From assembly GCA_024278175.1 (NCBI GenBank), contig JAJRTS010000003.1, positions 1 to 64,000 on the forward strand: DNA of 64,000 bases, written 5' to 3'. The position numbers and the translations under genes are program-made. Below the pieces are notes generated by a model. That model did no database searches and had not been told where the DNA came from. It saw only the letters and a list, made by a program, of their open reading frames with translations. This document shows positions 8,989-19,136 of this stretch, piece after piece; within the stretch, counting starts at the first letter, position 1, and each line of letters opens with the position of its first letter. This stretch comes from Gemmatimonadales bacterium (GTDB lineage: Bacteria; Gemmatimonadota; Glassbacteria; GWA2-58-10).

Positions 8989-11667
8989 CTACTTCTCCGC
9001 CTCAAGCGCGGCGTGGGCCGCCGCCAGCCGCGCGATCGGCACGCGATACGGCGAGCAGGAAACGTAGTTCATCCCGATCCGGGCGCAGAACTTGACGCTC
9101 CTGGACTCGCCACCGTGCTCGCCGCAGATACCGATCTTGAGATCCTTGCGGGTGCTGCGGCCCCTCTCGATACCCATCTGCACAAGCTGGCCGATGCCTT
9201 CCTGGTCCAGGACCTGGAACGGATCGTCTTCCAGCACGCCGGCGTCAACGTACTGGGGCAGGAACTTGCCCGCGTCGTCGCGGCTGTAGCCGAAACCCAT
9301 CTGGGTCAGGTCGTTGGTGCCGAAGCTGAAGAACTGGGCGTGCTCGGCAATCTTGTCGGCCACCAGGCAGGCGCGCGGAATCTCGATCATCGTGCCCACC
9401 AGGTAGTCCACCTCGATGCCCTGCTCCTCGAACACCTTTTTCGCCGTTTCGACAACGACCTCGCGCTGGTTGACAAACTCGCCCACCGTGCCGACCAGCG
9501 GAATCATCACCTCGGGAAGGCTGGCGATATTTTCTTTCTTGAGCTTGCAGGCGGCCTCGAAAATGGAGCGGGCCTGCATGGCGGAAATCTCAGGATAGAT
9601 CAGGCCCAGACGGCAGCCACGGTGCCCCAGCATCGGGTTGAACTCGTGGAGGCTGTCCACCTTGGCCTTGACCACCTCGGCGCTCACGCCCATCTCGTCG
9701 GCCATCTCCTGCTGGTTCGCTTCCTCGTGGGGCAGGAACTCGTGCAGGGGCGGGTCCAGCAGGCGGATCGTTACCGGCTTGCCGGCCATGGCCTTGAAGA
9801 TACCGTAGAAATCATCGCGCTGGTAGGGCAGCAACTTGGCCAGGGCGTGCTCACGGCCTTGCAGGTCGTCGGCCAGGATCATCTCGCGTACGGCCTTGAT
9901 CCGGTCGCCCTCGAAAAACATGTGCTCGGTGCGGCACAGGCCGATTCCCTCGGCGCCGAAGTCGAGAGCGACCCGGCTGTCCTTGGGGCTGTCGGCGTTG
10001 GTGCGCACGCCGATGGTGCGAATCTCATCGGCCCACGACATCAGCGTGCCGAAATCGCCGCTGAGCTTGGGGATAACCGTGGCCACCCGGCCGGTCATCA
10101 CCTCGCCCGCGCTGCCGTCGAGTGAAATCCAGTCGCCCTCGGCCACAACCGTGTCGCCGACCGTGAATTTCTTTTTCTTGTAGTCGATGCTGATGGCGCC
10201 GCAACCGGCCACGCAGCATTTGCCCATCCCACGGGCCACCACGGCGGCGTGGCTGGTCATTCCACCCTGCTGGGTCAGAATGCCCTGGGCCACGTCCATG
10301 CCGCCGATATCCTCGGGGCTGGTCTCGATCCGGACCAGGAGCACCTGCTCACCCCTGGCGGTCCACTCCTCGGCGTCTTCGCTGTGGAACACAACCCGGC
10401 CGGAAGCCGCGCCGGGGGAGGCAGGCAGGCCCAAGGCGATCACGTTCCTGACCGCCTTGGGATCGAAGGTGGGGTGCAGGAGCTGATCCAACTGCTCCGG
10501 ATCGATCCGGCTGACAGCGGTCTTCCTGTCGATCATGCCCTCGTCCACCATGTCCACGGCAATCTTGATCGCGGCGGCGGCGGTACGCTTGCCGGTGCGG
10601 GTCTGCAACATCCAGAGCTTGTTTTTCTGGATCGTGAACTCGATATCCTGCATGTCCTTGTAGTGCTTCTCGAGCTTGAGGTAGATTCCCTCGAGGGTCT
10701 TGTAGGCCTCGGGCATCACTTCCTCGAGCGTCACCTGGTCAGCGGAGGTCTTGCCGGCTTCGTTGACAGGCTGGGGAGTGCGGGTACCGGCCACCACGTC
10801 CTCGCCCTGGGCATTGATCAGGTACTCGCCGTAGAAACGGTTCTCGCCGGTGGCGGGATCGCGGGTGAACGCCACGCCCGTACCGGAGTCATCGCCCATG
10901 TTACCGTAGACCATGGCCTGCACGTTAACAGCGGTACCCCAGTCTGCGGGGATGCCGTTCAGCTTGCGGTAGCGGATAGCGCGCGCACCCATCCAGGAGC
11001 CGAACACGGCGTCGATGGCGCCCTGCAACTGTTCCCACGGGTCCTCGGGGAACTCCACGTTCAGCCGGTCCTTGATCAGTTTCTTGAACTCGGCCACCAG
11101 CTCCTTGAGGTCGCCAGCCGAGAGTTCAGTGTCGTCCTTAACGTTCAACTGCTTTTTCTTCGCCTTGAGCACGACCTCGAACGGGTCTTCCTCTTCCTTG
11201 CTTTCAGGCTTCATGCCCAGCACCACGTCGCCGTACATCTGCACGAAACGGCGGTAGCTGTCCCAGCCGAAACGCTCGTTGCCGCTCTGCCTGATCAGGC
11301 CGAGAACCGTAGTGTCGTTCAGGCCGAGGTTAAGCACGGTGTCCATCATACCGGGCATCGAAACCCGCGCGCCGGAGCGAACCGAAACCAGCAGAGGATT
11401 GTCCCGGTCGCCGAAGCTGGCGCTCATGCTCTTCTCCACGTTGGCCATCGCGTCGCGGATCTGGGTCTTGAGTTCGGGCGGATAATTGCGTTCCATCTTG
11501 TAATAGACCGTGCACATCTCAGTGGTGATAGTGAACCCGGCGGGCACGGGTACGCCGAGGTTGCTCATCTCGGCCAGGTTGGCTCCCTTGCCGCCCAGCA
11601 GGTTTTTCATGTCGGATTTACCATCGGCCTTGCCATCGCCGAAAGCATACACGTACTTAGCGCTCAT
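8989..11667 (-). CDS. ppdK: Pyruvate, phosphate dikinase
   Basis: This enzyme interconverts pyruvate, ATP and phosphate with phosphoenolpyruvate, AMP and pyrophosphate in the cytoplasm. The 892 residues cover the N-terminal ATP-grasp domain ([22 protein letters not shown] near 25), the central phosphohistidine domain with catalytic His in [13 protein letters not shown] near residue 465, and the C-terminal PEP/pyruvate barrel ending with the family sequence GICGEHGGE near 845. The length is typical for bacterial PPDK rather than PEP synthase. The gene stands 88 bp downstream of purF on the same strand but has its own Shine-Dalgarno (GGAGGAAAC). It supports glycolysis with PPi or gluconeogenesis. 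Confidence 0.98.
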   Translation of the reverse strand: MSAKYVYAFGDGKADGKSDMKNLLGGKGANLAEMSNLGVPVPAGFTITTEMCTVYYKMERNYPPELKTQIRDAMANVEKSMSASFGDRDNPLLVSVRSGARVSMPGMMDTVLNLGLNDTTVLGLIRQSGNERFGWDSYRRFVQMYGDVVLGMKPESKEEEDPFEVVLKAKKKQLNVKDDTELSAGDLKELVAEFKKLIKDRLNVEFPEDPWEQLQGAIDAVFGSWMGARAIRYRKLNGIPADWGTAVNVQAMVYGNMGDDSGTGVAFTRDPATGENRFYGEYLINAQGEDVVAGTRTPQPVNEAGKTSADQVTLEEVMPEAYKTLEGIYLKLEKHYKDMQDIEFTIQKNKLWMLQTRTGKRTAAAAIKIAVDMVDEGMIDRKTAVSRIDPEQLDQLLHPTFDPKAVRNVIALGLPASPGAASGRVVFHSEDAEEWTARGEQVLLVRIETSPEDIGGMDVAQGILTQQGGMTSHAAVVARGMGKCCVAGCGAISIDYKKKKFTVGDTVVAEGDWISLDGSAGEVMTGRVATVIPKLSGDFGTLMSWADEIRTIGVRTNADSPKDSRVALDFGAEGIGLCRTEHMFFEGDRIKAVREMILADDLQGREHALAKLLPYQRDDFYGIFKAMAGKPVTIRLLDPPLHEFLPHEEANQQEMADEMGVSAEVVKAKVDSLHEFNPMLGHRGCRLGLIYPEISAMQARSIFEAACKLKKENIASLPEVMIPLVGTVGEFVNQREVVVETAKKVFEEQGIEVDYLVGTMIEIPRACLVADKIAEHAQFFSFGTNDLTQMGFGYSRDDAGKFLPQYVDAGVLEDDPFQVLDQEGIGQLVQMGIERGRSTRKDLKIGICGEHGGESRSVKFCARIGMNYVSCSPYRVPIARLAAAHAALEAEK

Positions 11668-11755
11668 CAGTTTCCTCCGAAACGTCTGTTGGTTATAAAA
11701 TTTTCATCCCGGATAATACAGCTTGGTGTTATGGCGAATCAGACAGCCGAACCGC

Positions 11756-13237
11756 TCAGGCTGTCCCATCATCGAGCAGCGAGGGTTGGAAATCCTCGTG
11801 CATCGTTTTCTGAAAGTTTTTCTCGAATGGAACCGCGTAGTTGCCGTTGAAACAGGCCTTGCAGTACTGGTCGCCGTCGAGAGCGCCCAGCGCATCGAGC
11901 CCTTGCTCGCTCAGGTAACCCAGGCTGTCGACACCCAGGTAGGTCTTTATCTCGTCAACCGTATGGCTGTTGCCGATCAATTCGCTGCGCGTGGGCATGT
12001 CGATCCCGTAGAAGCAGGGGAACTTGATCGGCGGGCTGGAAATCCGCATGTGGACTTCGCGTGCGCCGGCCTGACGGATCATTTTCATCAGGCGGCGGCT
12101 GGTGGTTCCACGTACTATCGAGTCGTCAACCACCACCACGCTGCGTCCCTTGAGCACGCTACGCACCGGGTTATACTTGATCCTGGTGTTGATATCGCGG
12201 ATGGACTGGCTGGGGTGGATGAACGTGCGACCCACGTAATGGTTGCGGATCAGCCCCAGTTCGAGCGCGATACCGCTCTCCTCGCTGAAACCCAGCGCCG
12301 CGGAGTTGCTGCTGTCCGGGACCGAAATAACAATATCGGCTCCCGGCACCGGGTGTTCCCGGGCCAGAACGCGTCCGAACAGGCGGCGAATCCGGTCCAC
12401 GTCGTAACCGAATACCTTCGAATCCGGGCGCGAGAAATAAATCAACTCGAAAATGCATTGCTGGGCCTGTTTGCTGGGGAACTGTTTGAACCCCCGGAGG
12501 CCTTTATCGTCGATCCTCACGACTTCTCCAGGCTCGACATCCCGCACGTACTCTGCGTTGATCAGATCAAGCGCGCAGGTCTCGCTGCTGACCACCCACC
12601 CCTCGCCCAACCGGCCGATTGACAGGGGACGGTAGCCGTAGGGGTCCCGGGCGGCATAGAGCGTATCGTTGATCAGCAGCACCAGGCAGTACGCGCCTTT
12701 GACGTGCACCAGCGCATCCGCGATTTTATCCACCGGGTCATCGAACGAACTGCGCGCGATCAGATGCAGGATCACTTCCGTATCGGTGGTGGACTGGAAA
12801 AGCGATCCCTGAACCTCCAGTTCCCGGCGCAGCTCACGCGTATTGACCAGGTTACCGTTATGGCCGATAGCGATAAAGCCGTCCTTGAAGGCGCTTGTCA
12901 GTGGCTGAACGTTGTAGCGGGAACCGCTGCCGGTGGTGCTGTAGCGGTTGTGGCCGATCGCAACCCGGCCCTTGAGGGATTCGAGCACCTGGGTGTCACT
13001 GAAAATATCGCTGACCAGACCGGTGTCGCGATGGACGTGGAACTGACTTCCATCGGCGGAGACAATCCCGGCGCTCTCCTGGCCTCTATGCTGAAGAGCG
13101 TACAGGCCGTAATAGGTCAGTTCGGCGGCGTTGGGAAGATTATATGCACCGAAAATTCCGCAATACTCCCTGAGCCGGTCCTTTTGAGAACGAGGACAAC
13201 CCCGACAACCACCCTTCACTGGTGTGACATCTTCCAT
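11756..13237 (-). CDS. purF: Amidophosphoribosyltransferase
   Basis: This catalyses the first step of de novo purine synthesis, PRPP plus glutamine to phosphoribosylamine. It is the iron-sulfur, propeptide-containing type: the catalytic Cys begins CGIFGAYN, here after about 25 residues that must be removed. The PRPP loop VVVVDDSIVRGTT is near residue 355. Candidate cluster cysteines include the C-terminal YCKACF pair and KFPCFYG. The ATG at 13237 (MEDVTP) gives 493 residues; the track's GTG at 13279 adds 14 residues and its Shine-Dalgarno is very close, so the ATG is preferred without certainty. It is separated from the purB-purC run by pssA and psd. Confidence 0.96.
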   Translation of the reverse strand: MEDVTPVKGGCRGCPRSQKDRLREYCGIFGAYNLPNAAELTYYGLYALQHRGQESAGIVSADGSQFHVHRDTGLVSDIFSDTQVLESLKGRVAIGHNRYSTTGSGSRYNVQPLTSAFKDGFIAIGHNGNLVNTRELRRELEVQGSLFQSTTDTEVILHLIARSSFDDPVDKIADALVHVKGAYCLVLLINDTLYAARDPYGYRPLSIGRLGEGWVVSSETCALDLINAEYVRDVEPGEVVRIDDKGLRGFKQFPSKQAQQCIFELIYFSRPDSKVFGYDVDRIRRLFGRVLAREHPVPGADIVISVPDSSNSAALGFSEESGIALELGLIRNHYVGRTFIHPSQSIRDINTRIKYNPVRSVLKGRSVVVVDDSIVRGTTSRRLMKMIRQAGAREVHMRISSPPIKFPCFYGIDMPTRSELIGNSHTVDEIKTYLGVDSLGYLSEQGLDALGALDGDQYCKACFNGNYAVPFEKNFQKTMHEDFQPSLLDDGTA

Positions 13238-13279
13238 CACGGATAAAACCCACCGGGCTGCAAAAGGATATATGCTCAC

Positions 13280-13657
13280 ACCGCCTTGCCAGGCGGCAGT
13301 TTGCCAACGAATAATCTTCAGCCCGCATCATTCACAAAAATATCGCCCCATTTTAATAACTTCCGGCCATGAAGCGAGTTAACACGGAATTGCGTTGTCC
13401 GTAGAAAACGGTTTTTTATGCCAAAGAAAACAAGCCTGCACTTATTTTCCCTTCGGCTCGCCTGCTTTGTCCGAAAATAGCGGCCTCAATGACGTGGATT
13501 GCGACAGTGGCGGCAACCGCGGCGCCACTGCTTCCTTGCTTTTGCAACAAATCAGGCTTCGTGAATAATACGGGTTTAGACTTGTAAAATACAAAAAACC
13601 ACATGTTTGGGCAAGGGGTTTGTTTCCTGTGACCAGCGCTGCGGTAACACGGCCGCG
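13280..13657. other. 378-bp intergenic region without a gene
   Basis: No convincing coding sequence is seen; the 62-aa ORF at 13416-13604 has no family features. The region holds a CCGCC-TGGCAA-GGCGG hairpin just upstream of purF, an 8-bp inverted repeat (CAGTGGCG at 13505-13512 and CGCCACTG at 13523-13530), and a weak hairpin followed by TTTTTT near 13410. It probably contains the purF promoter and the end of the pssA transcript. Confidence 0.5.
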
Positions 13658-14398
13658 TCAGCCCGAATTCTTATCCGGCAAGTGGCTGACCGCGCCCAGA
13701 AGGATAGCGCGGAGCATCCCCCAGCTGGCGTAGATGAATGCGAAGGGGAACAGCAGGGTTTTCCAGAAGTAGACCATACTAAACATAAAAACGGCGCCGG
13801 CCAGCAGGCCAAACTTCCCGCCAATCGTGCCCAGGTTGATCCGCGGTGCAACGGGATACTCCACGTTGCTGACCATCAGCCCGGCCAGAATCAGCATCAT
13901 CGATACAAGAAAACGGCTGTAATTCACATCGAAGAAAAGAGCGTTGAACAGCGGGCCGCTGCTGAACGGGACAAAACTGATCAGGCAGCCCGCGGCCATC
14001 GGTATCGGCAGGCCCTTGAACTTGCGCTTGCCTGCGCCGGTGGCTTCAACGTTGAACCGCGCCAGCCTCAGCGCACCGCAGAGCAGGAACAGGAAGCTGA
14101 TCAGCCAGGACCATTCTCCCCGGCCGGAGAGGAAGAAGTGGTACATGATAATCCCGGGGGCGATCCCGAACGAGGAGAGGTCGGCCAGGGAGTCCAGCTC
14201 CATCCCGAAACGGCTTTCCGTATTGCTGAAAAAAGCCACCTTACCGTCGATAAAATCCAGCAGTCCGGCAAGGACGATCAACCAGCAGGCAAATTCAATA
14301 TCGCCGCGGGTAGCGGAAATTATCGCAAAAAAACCGCAGAAGATATTGCCGGCGGTAAACGCGCTGGGCAGGATCATGCCCTTGTTCGATATTTTCAT
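13658..14398 (-). CDS. pssA: CDP-diacylglycerol-serine O-phosphatidyltransferase
   Basis: An integral membrane CDP-alcohol phosphatidyltransferase of 246 residues with several hydrophobic helices. It makes phosphatidylserine, the substrate of the overlapping psd product. The catalytic motif at about residues 45-75 keeps all the aspartates (DFIDG, GMELDSLAD), but the usual Ala-Arg of the signature is Ala-Phe here (KVAFF). The ATG overlaps the psd stop in ATGA, indicating translational coupling. The pairing with psd makes phosphatidylserine synthase more likely than other CDP-alcohol transferases. Confidence 0.93.
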   Translation of the reverse strand: MKISNKGMILPSAFTAGNIFCGFFAIISATRGDIEFACWLIVLAGLLDFIDGKVAFFSNTESRFGMELDSLADLSSFGIAPGIIMYHFFLSGRGEWSWLISFLFLLCGALRLARFNVEATGAGKRKFKGLPIPMAAGCLISFVPFSSGPLFNALFFDVNYSRFLVSMMLILAGLMVSNVEYPVAPRINLGTIGGKFGLLAGAVFMFSMVYFWKTLLFPFAFIYASWGMLRAILLGAVSHLPDKNSG

Positions 14399-15075
14399 TT
14401 ATACTCCGCCAGTACGGTTTCTCCTGCTTTTACCCTGTCACCTTCGCCTACTTTCCAAACAGCAGTGTCGGCAGGGAGGAACACTTCGACCCGGCTGCCG
14501 AAGCGGATCATCCCGAATCGCTCTCCGGCTGCAAGGCTGTCACCCGGCTCAACCCGGCAGACGATCCGCCGGGCGATCAGTCCGGCGATCTGACGCACCA
14601 GCACCTTGCCGCGCCCTGCGGACTCGAACCCGATTGTCATCGCCTCGTTGCCCTTGCTGGCCTTGTCCAGGCTGGCGTTGAAAAACTTACCCGGACGGTA
14701 GCTGCGGTAGCCCACCACGCCGGCGAGCGGGGCGCGATTGACATGGACGTCAAAAACGTTCATGAAGATACTCAGCTTTTCGGCCGGTCCGTTCAGGTAT
14801 TGCGCCTGCTCCACCTGTTCAATAGCCAGCACCAGCCCATCGGCGGGGCTGATCAGCAGCTTATCGCCGGCGGGTGTTTCGCGCTGCGGGTCACGGAAGA
14901 AATAGAGGCTGAACACTGTCAGCAGCACGAACAGCATGGCCACTGCCAGCAGGACGCTCCTGAGCCATGAAGGCAGGGCGCCGCAGTAAGCGCCGAACAG
15001 CGCTGCCGCCAGAAACAGAACATGTCCGCCGACAAACGAAAGAATAATAGGAATGCCTTCCCGGGCAATGGGCAT
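14395..15075 (-). CDS. psd: Phosphatidylserine decarboxylase (short, archaeal-type)
   Basis: This 226-residue proenzyme decarboxylates phosphatidylserine to phosphatidylethanolamine. Two N-terminal hydrophobic segments (about 10-55) anchor it. The autocleavage Gly-Ser lies in RFGSRVEVF, 33 residues from the C-terminus, where the Ser becomes the pyruvoyl group. The short length and FGS site mark the Psd-A type rather than the E. coli LGST type. It overlaps pssA by four bases and starts 15 bp after purC, so purC-psd-pssA are probably one transcript. Confidence 0.95.
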   Translation of the reverse strand: MPIAREGIPIILSFVGGHVLFLAAALFGAYCGALPSWLRSVLLAVAMLFVLLTVFSLYFFRDPQRETPAGDKLLISPADGLVLAIEQVEQAQYLNGPAEKLSIFMNVFDVHVNRAPLAGVVGYRSYRPGKFFNASLDKASKGNEAMTIGFESAGRGKVLVRQIAGLIARRIVCRVEPGDSLAAGERFGMIRFGSRVEVFLPADTAVWKVGEGDRVKAGETVLAEYK

Positions 15076-15090
15076 ATCGGTAAAGTGTCC

Positions 15091-15996
15091 TTATTTAACT
15101 TCGTCGCCGGTGATCATCCTGAAAGCCTTGCGATACAAATCGCTCATGTAGTCTACCACCTCAGCGGGCAACTCCGGGGCGGGCGGGGTTTTGTCCCACT
15201 TGCCTTCATCGGTCAGCTTCTGCAGCCAGTCGCGCAGAGGCTGCTTGTCGAAACCCTGCTGGTCCTTGCCCGGCTCGTACTCGTCGATCATCCAGAACCG
15301 GCTGCTGTCGGGCGTGAAAATCTCGTCGATCAGCATCAGATGCCCGTCCAGCAGGCCGAACTCGAACTTGGTGTCCGCGATCAACATCCCGCGCGTGGCG
15401 GCATAGTCGGAAGCCTTTTTAAACAGGGCGAAAGAGGTCTCGATGATGCTCTCCGAGAGCCCCCGGCCGATCATGTTTTTCATCCTGCCGATCGAGATGT
15501 TCTCGTCGTGGCCGCTCTCGGCTTTGATCGCGGGGGTGAACATCGGCGTATCCAGCTTCTGGCTCTTGACCATGCCGGCAGGCATCTTCACCTCGGCCAC
15601 AGTGCCGCGCTCGGTGTACTCGCTCCAGGCGCTGCCGGCCACGTAGGCGCGCACAACGCACTCCACCGGGATAGTCTCGGTCCTGGTGGCCAGCAGGCTG
15701 CGGCCCTCGAGCACCTGCTCATGGCCGGCCAGCCCGGGCAGTTTTTTTACCATCTCGGCCACGTCGGTGGTGACCACGTGGTTGCGGACGATATCTTTCG
15801 TCATCTCGAACCAGAACGAACTGACCTGATTGAGCACTTTACCCTTATCCGGTATCCCGCCGGGCATCACCACGTCGAACGCGCTGATACGGTCGGTGAC
15901 CACCAGCAGAAGGTAGTCGTCAAGCTCGTAGCAGTCGCGCACCTTACCCCGGCGAAAAGTGCCTACACCGAGATCCGTCTCTCTGATTATATCCAT
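15091..15996 (-). CDS. purC: Phosphoribosylaminoimidazole-succinocarboxamide synthase
   Basis: SAICAR synthase, joining CAIR with aspartate in purine synthesis. The 301 residues correspond to the longer family subgroup of about 300 residues. Visible signatures are GKVRDCYE near residue 17, TDRISAFDVVMPGGIPDKG at 34-52 and the nucleotide-binding region EFGLLDG near 210. The start ATG has GAGGGG about nine bases upstream. The gene lies 104 bp downstream of purB on the same strand, consistent with a purine operon into which phospholipid genes are joined. Confidence 0.97.
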   Translation of the reverse strand: MDIIRETDLGVGTFRRGKVRDCYELDDYLLLVVTDRISAFDVVMPGGIPDKGKVLNQVSSFWFEMTKDIVRNHVVTTDVAEMVKKLPGLAGHEQVLEGRSLLATRTETIPVECVVRAYVAGSAWSEYTERGTVAEVKMPAGMVKSQKLDTPMFTPAIKAESGHDENISIGRMKNMIGRGLSESIIETSFALFKKASDYAATRGMLIADTKFEFGLLDGHLMLIDEIFTPDSSRFWMIDEYEPGKDQQGFDKQPLRDWLQKLTDEGKWDKTPPAPELPAEVVDYMSDLYRKAFRMITGDEVK

Positions 15997-16100
15997 TGCA
16001 AATCCCCTCTATACAATCTGATATGTGTGTCATATCAAGTTATACTGTAATTAATCAGCGGATGAAGTTCAGCCTCGTTCCCGCAGCCACCGCGCCTCCT

Positions 16101-17402
16101 TCAGTCCAGCAGGCCCACCCGGCCGAAGATGTAATCGACATTGCGGGTGTGGGTCTCGATGCTGAACAGTTCCTCCAGCTCGGCGGCGGAAAGCAGAGCC
16201 GTGACCTCGCTGTCGGCCTTGAGCGTGTCCAGAAAGTCAAGCTCCTCTTTCCAGACCTTCATGGCGTTGCGCTGCACCACCCGGTAGCCGTCCTCGCGGC
16301 TCATCCCTTTCTCGGCCAGGGCAATCAGCACCCGCTGGGAGTAGATCAGTCCGTGCAGGCGGTTCAGGTTTTTCTCCATGTTTTCCGGGTAGACCAGCAG
16401 CTTGTCCACCAGAGAGCCGAACTTGCGCAGCATGTAGAGCACGGTCATCGTGCTGTCGGGCAGGATAACCCGTTCCACGCTGCTGTGGCTGATATCGCGC
16501 TCGTGCCACAGCGCCTGGTTCTCCAGCGCCGCCAGGCTGTTGCCGCGCACCAACCTGGCCATGCCGCTCAGGCGCTCGCAGATAATCGGGTTACGCTTGT
16601 GGGGCATGGCGCTGGAACCTTTCTGCCCCTTGCTGAAAAACTCCTCGGCCTCCAGCACCTCGGTGCGCTGAAGGTGTCTGATCTCGACAGCGAATTTTTC
16701 GATGGAGCCGGCCAGCACGGCCAGGGCGGTCATGTACTGGGCGTGGACGTCGCGCTGGACGATCTGGTTGCTGGTCCTGGCGGCCTGGAGGTCCAGTTTC
16801 TCGCAGACGTAGAGTTCCACCTGCGGGTCAAGATGGGCGAACGTACCCACGGCGCCGCTGAGCTTGCCGGTTGCGGCCACTTTAACCGCCGCGGCGAACT
16901 GGCTGCGGCGGCGGGTGAGCTCATCGTACCACAGCGCCAGCTTCAGCCCGAACGTAACCGGCTCGGCGTGAATCCCGTGGCTGCGGCCCATCATCAGCGT
17001 GTCCTTGTGCTCCAGGGCGCGTTTTTTTACAGCGGGAAGCACTTTCTCATCGAGCTCGCTCAGGATTAACTCGCCAGCCTGTTTCATCTGCAACGCCAGG
17101 GCGGTGTCGAGCAGGTCGCTGGAGGTCATCCCCAAGTGGATATAGCGCGCGTCGGGGCCCACGTACTCGGCCACGTTGGTCAGGAACGCGATCACGTCGT
17201 GCTTGACCTCTTCCTCGATCTCCAGGATTCGCCCGGTATCAAACGCGGCTTTTTCGCGGATGGTTTTAACCGCGGACTCGGGCACGCGGCCCAGAGTAGC
17301 CAGGGCCTCGCAGGCCAGGATTTCGATCTCCAGCCAGTGGCCGAAGCGGGCCTCATCGCTCCAGAGGGCTTCCATCTCGGGCAAAGAATAGCGTGGTATC
17401 AT
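16101..17402 (-). CDS. purB: Adenylosuccinate lyase
   Basis: A fumarase/aspartase-superfamily lyase that cleaves SAICAR and adenylosuccinate to release fumarate. The 433 residues match the family. The superfamily signature SSAMPHKRNP lies near residue 265, and HLGMTSSDLLDTA near 85 marks the substrate site. The ATG at 17402 (MIPRYSLPEM) is the standard family start; the track ORF adds 52 residues that run back into degP and is rejected. The gene is 121 bp downstream of degP and 104 bp upstream of purC. Confidence 0.97.
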   Translation of the reverse strand: MIPRYSLPEMEALWSDEARFGHWLEIEILACEALATLGRVPESAVKTIREKAAFDTGRILEIEEEVKHDVIAFLTNVAEYVGPDARYIHLGMTSSDLLDTALALQMKQAGELILSELDEKVLPAVKKRALEHKDTLMMGRSHGIHAEPVTFGLKLALWYDELTRRRSQFAAAVKVAATGKLSGAVGTFAHLDPQVELYVCEKLDLQAARTSNQIVQRDVHAQYMTALAVLAGSIEKFAVEIRHLQRTEVLEAEEFFSKGQKGSSAMPHKRNPIICERLSGMARLVRGNSLAALENQALWHERDISHSSVERVILPDSTMTVLYMLRKFGSLVDKLLVYPENMEKNLNRLHGLIYSQRVLIALAEKGMSREDGYRVVQRNAMKVWKEELDFLDTLKADSEVTALLSAAELEELFSIETHTRNVDYIFGRVGLLD

Positions 17403-17523
17403 CGGCGCCTGTTTTCTTCCATGATAGTGTTTCTTAAAGATTAACCGCACAAGTGTGAGAGGGGAAAATAATAGCCGCCACGAGCTATCGCAATTCAAAT
17501 CGAATTTTTTTACCTGGGGGCTT

Positions 17524-19101
17524 CTACCGGGTAATATAGCGCCGGATACTGCGACCATCGCGCTCGATGTAGAGCACAGCGCCCCGGCTGCGCTGGAAAC
17601 GCTCCAGCAGCGTAACGGCCTGCTGCGCCGATGTGATCGGAATGTCGTTGATCCGGTAGAGGATATCGTAGCGCAGCAGACGGCCCTGGCGCTCCAGCGC
17701 GCTGTCGTCTATCTCCACCACCACCGCGCCGGCGGTGGAACGCGCCTCGAGCTGACTGCGCACCTCGCGGGTCAGGTCCACCAGCGAGAAGCCCATGCCC
17801 GTATCGTGTCGCTCCATTTTTTCGGTGGGCAGTTCCGCGGGCGTGATCGTTACCGTAAACTCGGAGCCGGGACGGCGCAGACCCAGCCGCACCGGGGAAT
17901 CGACCCTGATGTCCAGTTGTTCACCGGTCCAGTCGTCGAGCGAGCGCAACACCTTGCCGTTTATAGAGGTTATCACGTCGCCGGACTGAATGCCGCCGCT
18001 GGTCTCGGCCGGAGAGAAATCCTGAATGTGGGCGACTACCACGCCGCCGATACGCTCGCCGGAGCCGAAACCCAGGCCGGAGAGCAGGTCGGGGGTGAGT
18101 TGCTGCACCTTGAGGCCAAGCCAGGGATGACGCACCTTGCCGCCACGGATCAGGTCCTCGGCGATCCGCACCGCGCGGTTGATCGGGATGGCGAACCCCA
18201 TGCCAACGCTGCCGCCGCTGGGAGAGAAGATAAACGTGTTGATCCCGATCACCTCGCCCAGGGCGTTGGCCAGCGGTCCACCGCTGTTGCCGGGGTTGAT
18301 CGCGGCGTCGGTCTGGATCATGTTGGCGTAAACCTGGCCGCTCTTGTTACGCTCGCGGACAATGTCGCGGCCGATAGCGGAGATCACGCCGACAGTCACC
18401 GTGGGCTGGGGGTCGTCAAGCAGCAGGCCGAACGGCGAGCCGATCGCGATCACCCATTCGCCCAGCAGCAGGTCGTCGCTGTCGCCAAGCCGGACGGCGG
18501 GCAACTTGTCCCGGCCCGGGTCGATCTTGAGCAGGGCCACGTCGGAGTTGCCGTCCAGGCCGACTATCTCCGCCTCGTACTCGGTCCCGTCGCTGGTACT
18601 CACCGTGATCTGCGTCCCGTCGTGAACCACGTGGTCGTTAGTCAGGATATAGCCGCGGGAGTTGATGACGAACCCGGAGCCGATATTCTGCACGGTGCGC
18701 TGCCGGGGGATATAGAAGTTGCCGAACCAGTCGCGGTAGGCGGTGCGGACAACCTCGGTCTGCTTCACGTTGACACTCACCACCGAGGCGGCCACCTGCT
18801 CGCTGGCGGTTACTATCGCGTTGCGGCGGCCCCTGGTCAGGTCCTGCCCGATACTGTCCAGCCCATCGCCCCCCGGGGGCATGGCAGGATCGGTCCGCGC
18901 CCACAGCGCACCGGAATTTTTTACAGATTGCCATGCCGGTTTTTTTACCGGGGGGGCAGGTGCTTCCACGCTGGAGCCGGAGTCCGCACTGGCTGTAATT
19001 CCGGCAGCCGGGCGGCCTGCTGACTCGCGCCTGCCAAAATAAAGTAACGCCACGGATATCAATGCAATAGCCAGTGTTATTTTAAACAGTACTTTAAGCA
19101 T
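17524..19101 (-). CDS. DegP/HtrA-type periplasmic serine protease
   Basis: A 525-residue trypsin-like protease with an N-terminal membrane anchor or signal (MLKVLFKITLAIALISVALL). The catalytic triad is clear: His in TNDHVV (near 155), Asp in NSDVALLKI (near 187) and Ser in NPGNSGGPL (near 270). Two PDZ domains follow at about 310-410 and 430-520. Family knowledge: such proteases degrade or refold misfolded envelope proteins. The start ATG has GAGGGG upstream. The gene follows truA by 35 bp and appears to be part of the ecfT-truA-degP-purB run. Confidence 0.95.
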   Translation of the reverse strand: MLKVLFKITLAIALISVALLYFGRRESAGRPAAGITASADSGSSVEAPAPPVKKPAWQSVKNSGALWARTDPAMPPGGDGLDSIGQDLTRGRRNAIVTASEQVAASVVSVNVKQTEVVRTAYRDWFGNFYIPRQRTVQNIGSGFVINSRGYILTNDHVVHDGTQITVSTSDGTEYEAEIVGLDGNSDVALLKIDPGRDKLPAVRLGDSDDLLLGEWVIAIGSPFGLLLDDPQPTVTVGVISAIGRDIVRERNKSGQVYANMIQTDAAINPGNSGGPLANALGEVIGINTFIFSPSGGSVGMGFAIPINRAVRIAEDLIRGGKVRHPWLGLKVQQLTPDLLSGLGFGSGERIGGVVVAHIQDFSPAETSGGIQSGDVITSINGKVLRSLDDWTGEQLDIRVDSPVRLGLRRPGSEFTVTITPAELPTEKMERHDTGMGFSLVDLTREVRSQLEARSTAGAVVVEIDDSALERQGRLLRYDILYRINDIPITSAQQAVTLLERFQRSRGAVLYIERDGRSIRRYITR

Positions 19102-19136
19102 CGCACGTTCCCCTCACGTCTGTTCCGCCGCCTGGT

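Noticed and set aside
13238-13420. Possible ZTP (pfl) riboswitch upstream of purF
   Set aside because: A CCGCC-TGGCAA-GGCGG hairpin resembles the 3' part, but the conserved GGGAGC-type junction and 5' boxes are absent.
13416-13604. Short minus-strand ORF in the purF-pssA gap
   Set aside because: No Shine-Dalgarno, no recognisable composition pattern and no membrane or motif features.
17403-17558. N-terminal extension of purB given by the ORF track
   Set aside because: It runs back into degP, and the family start MIPRYSL fits at 17402.
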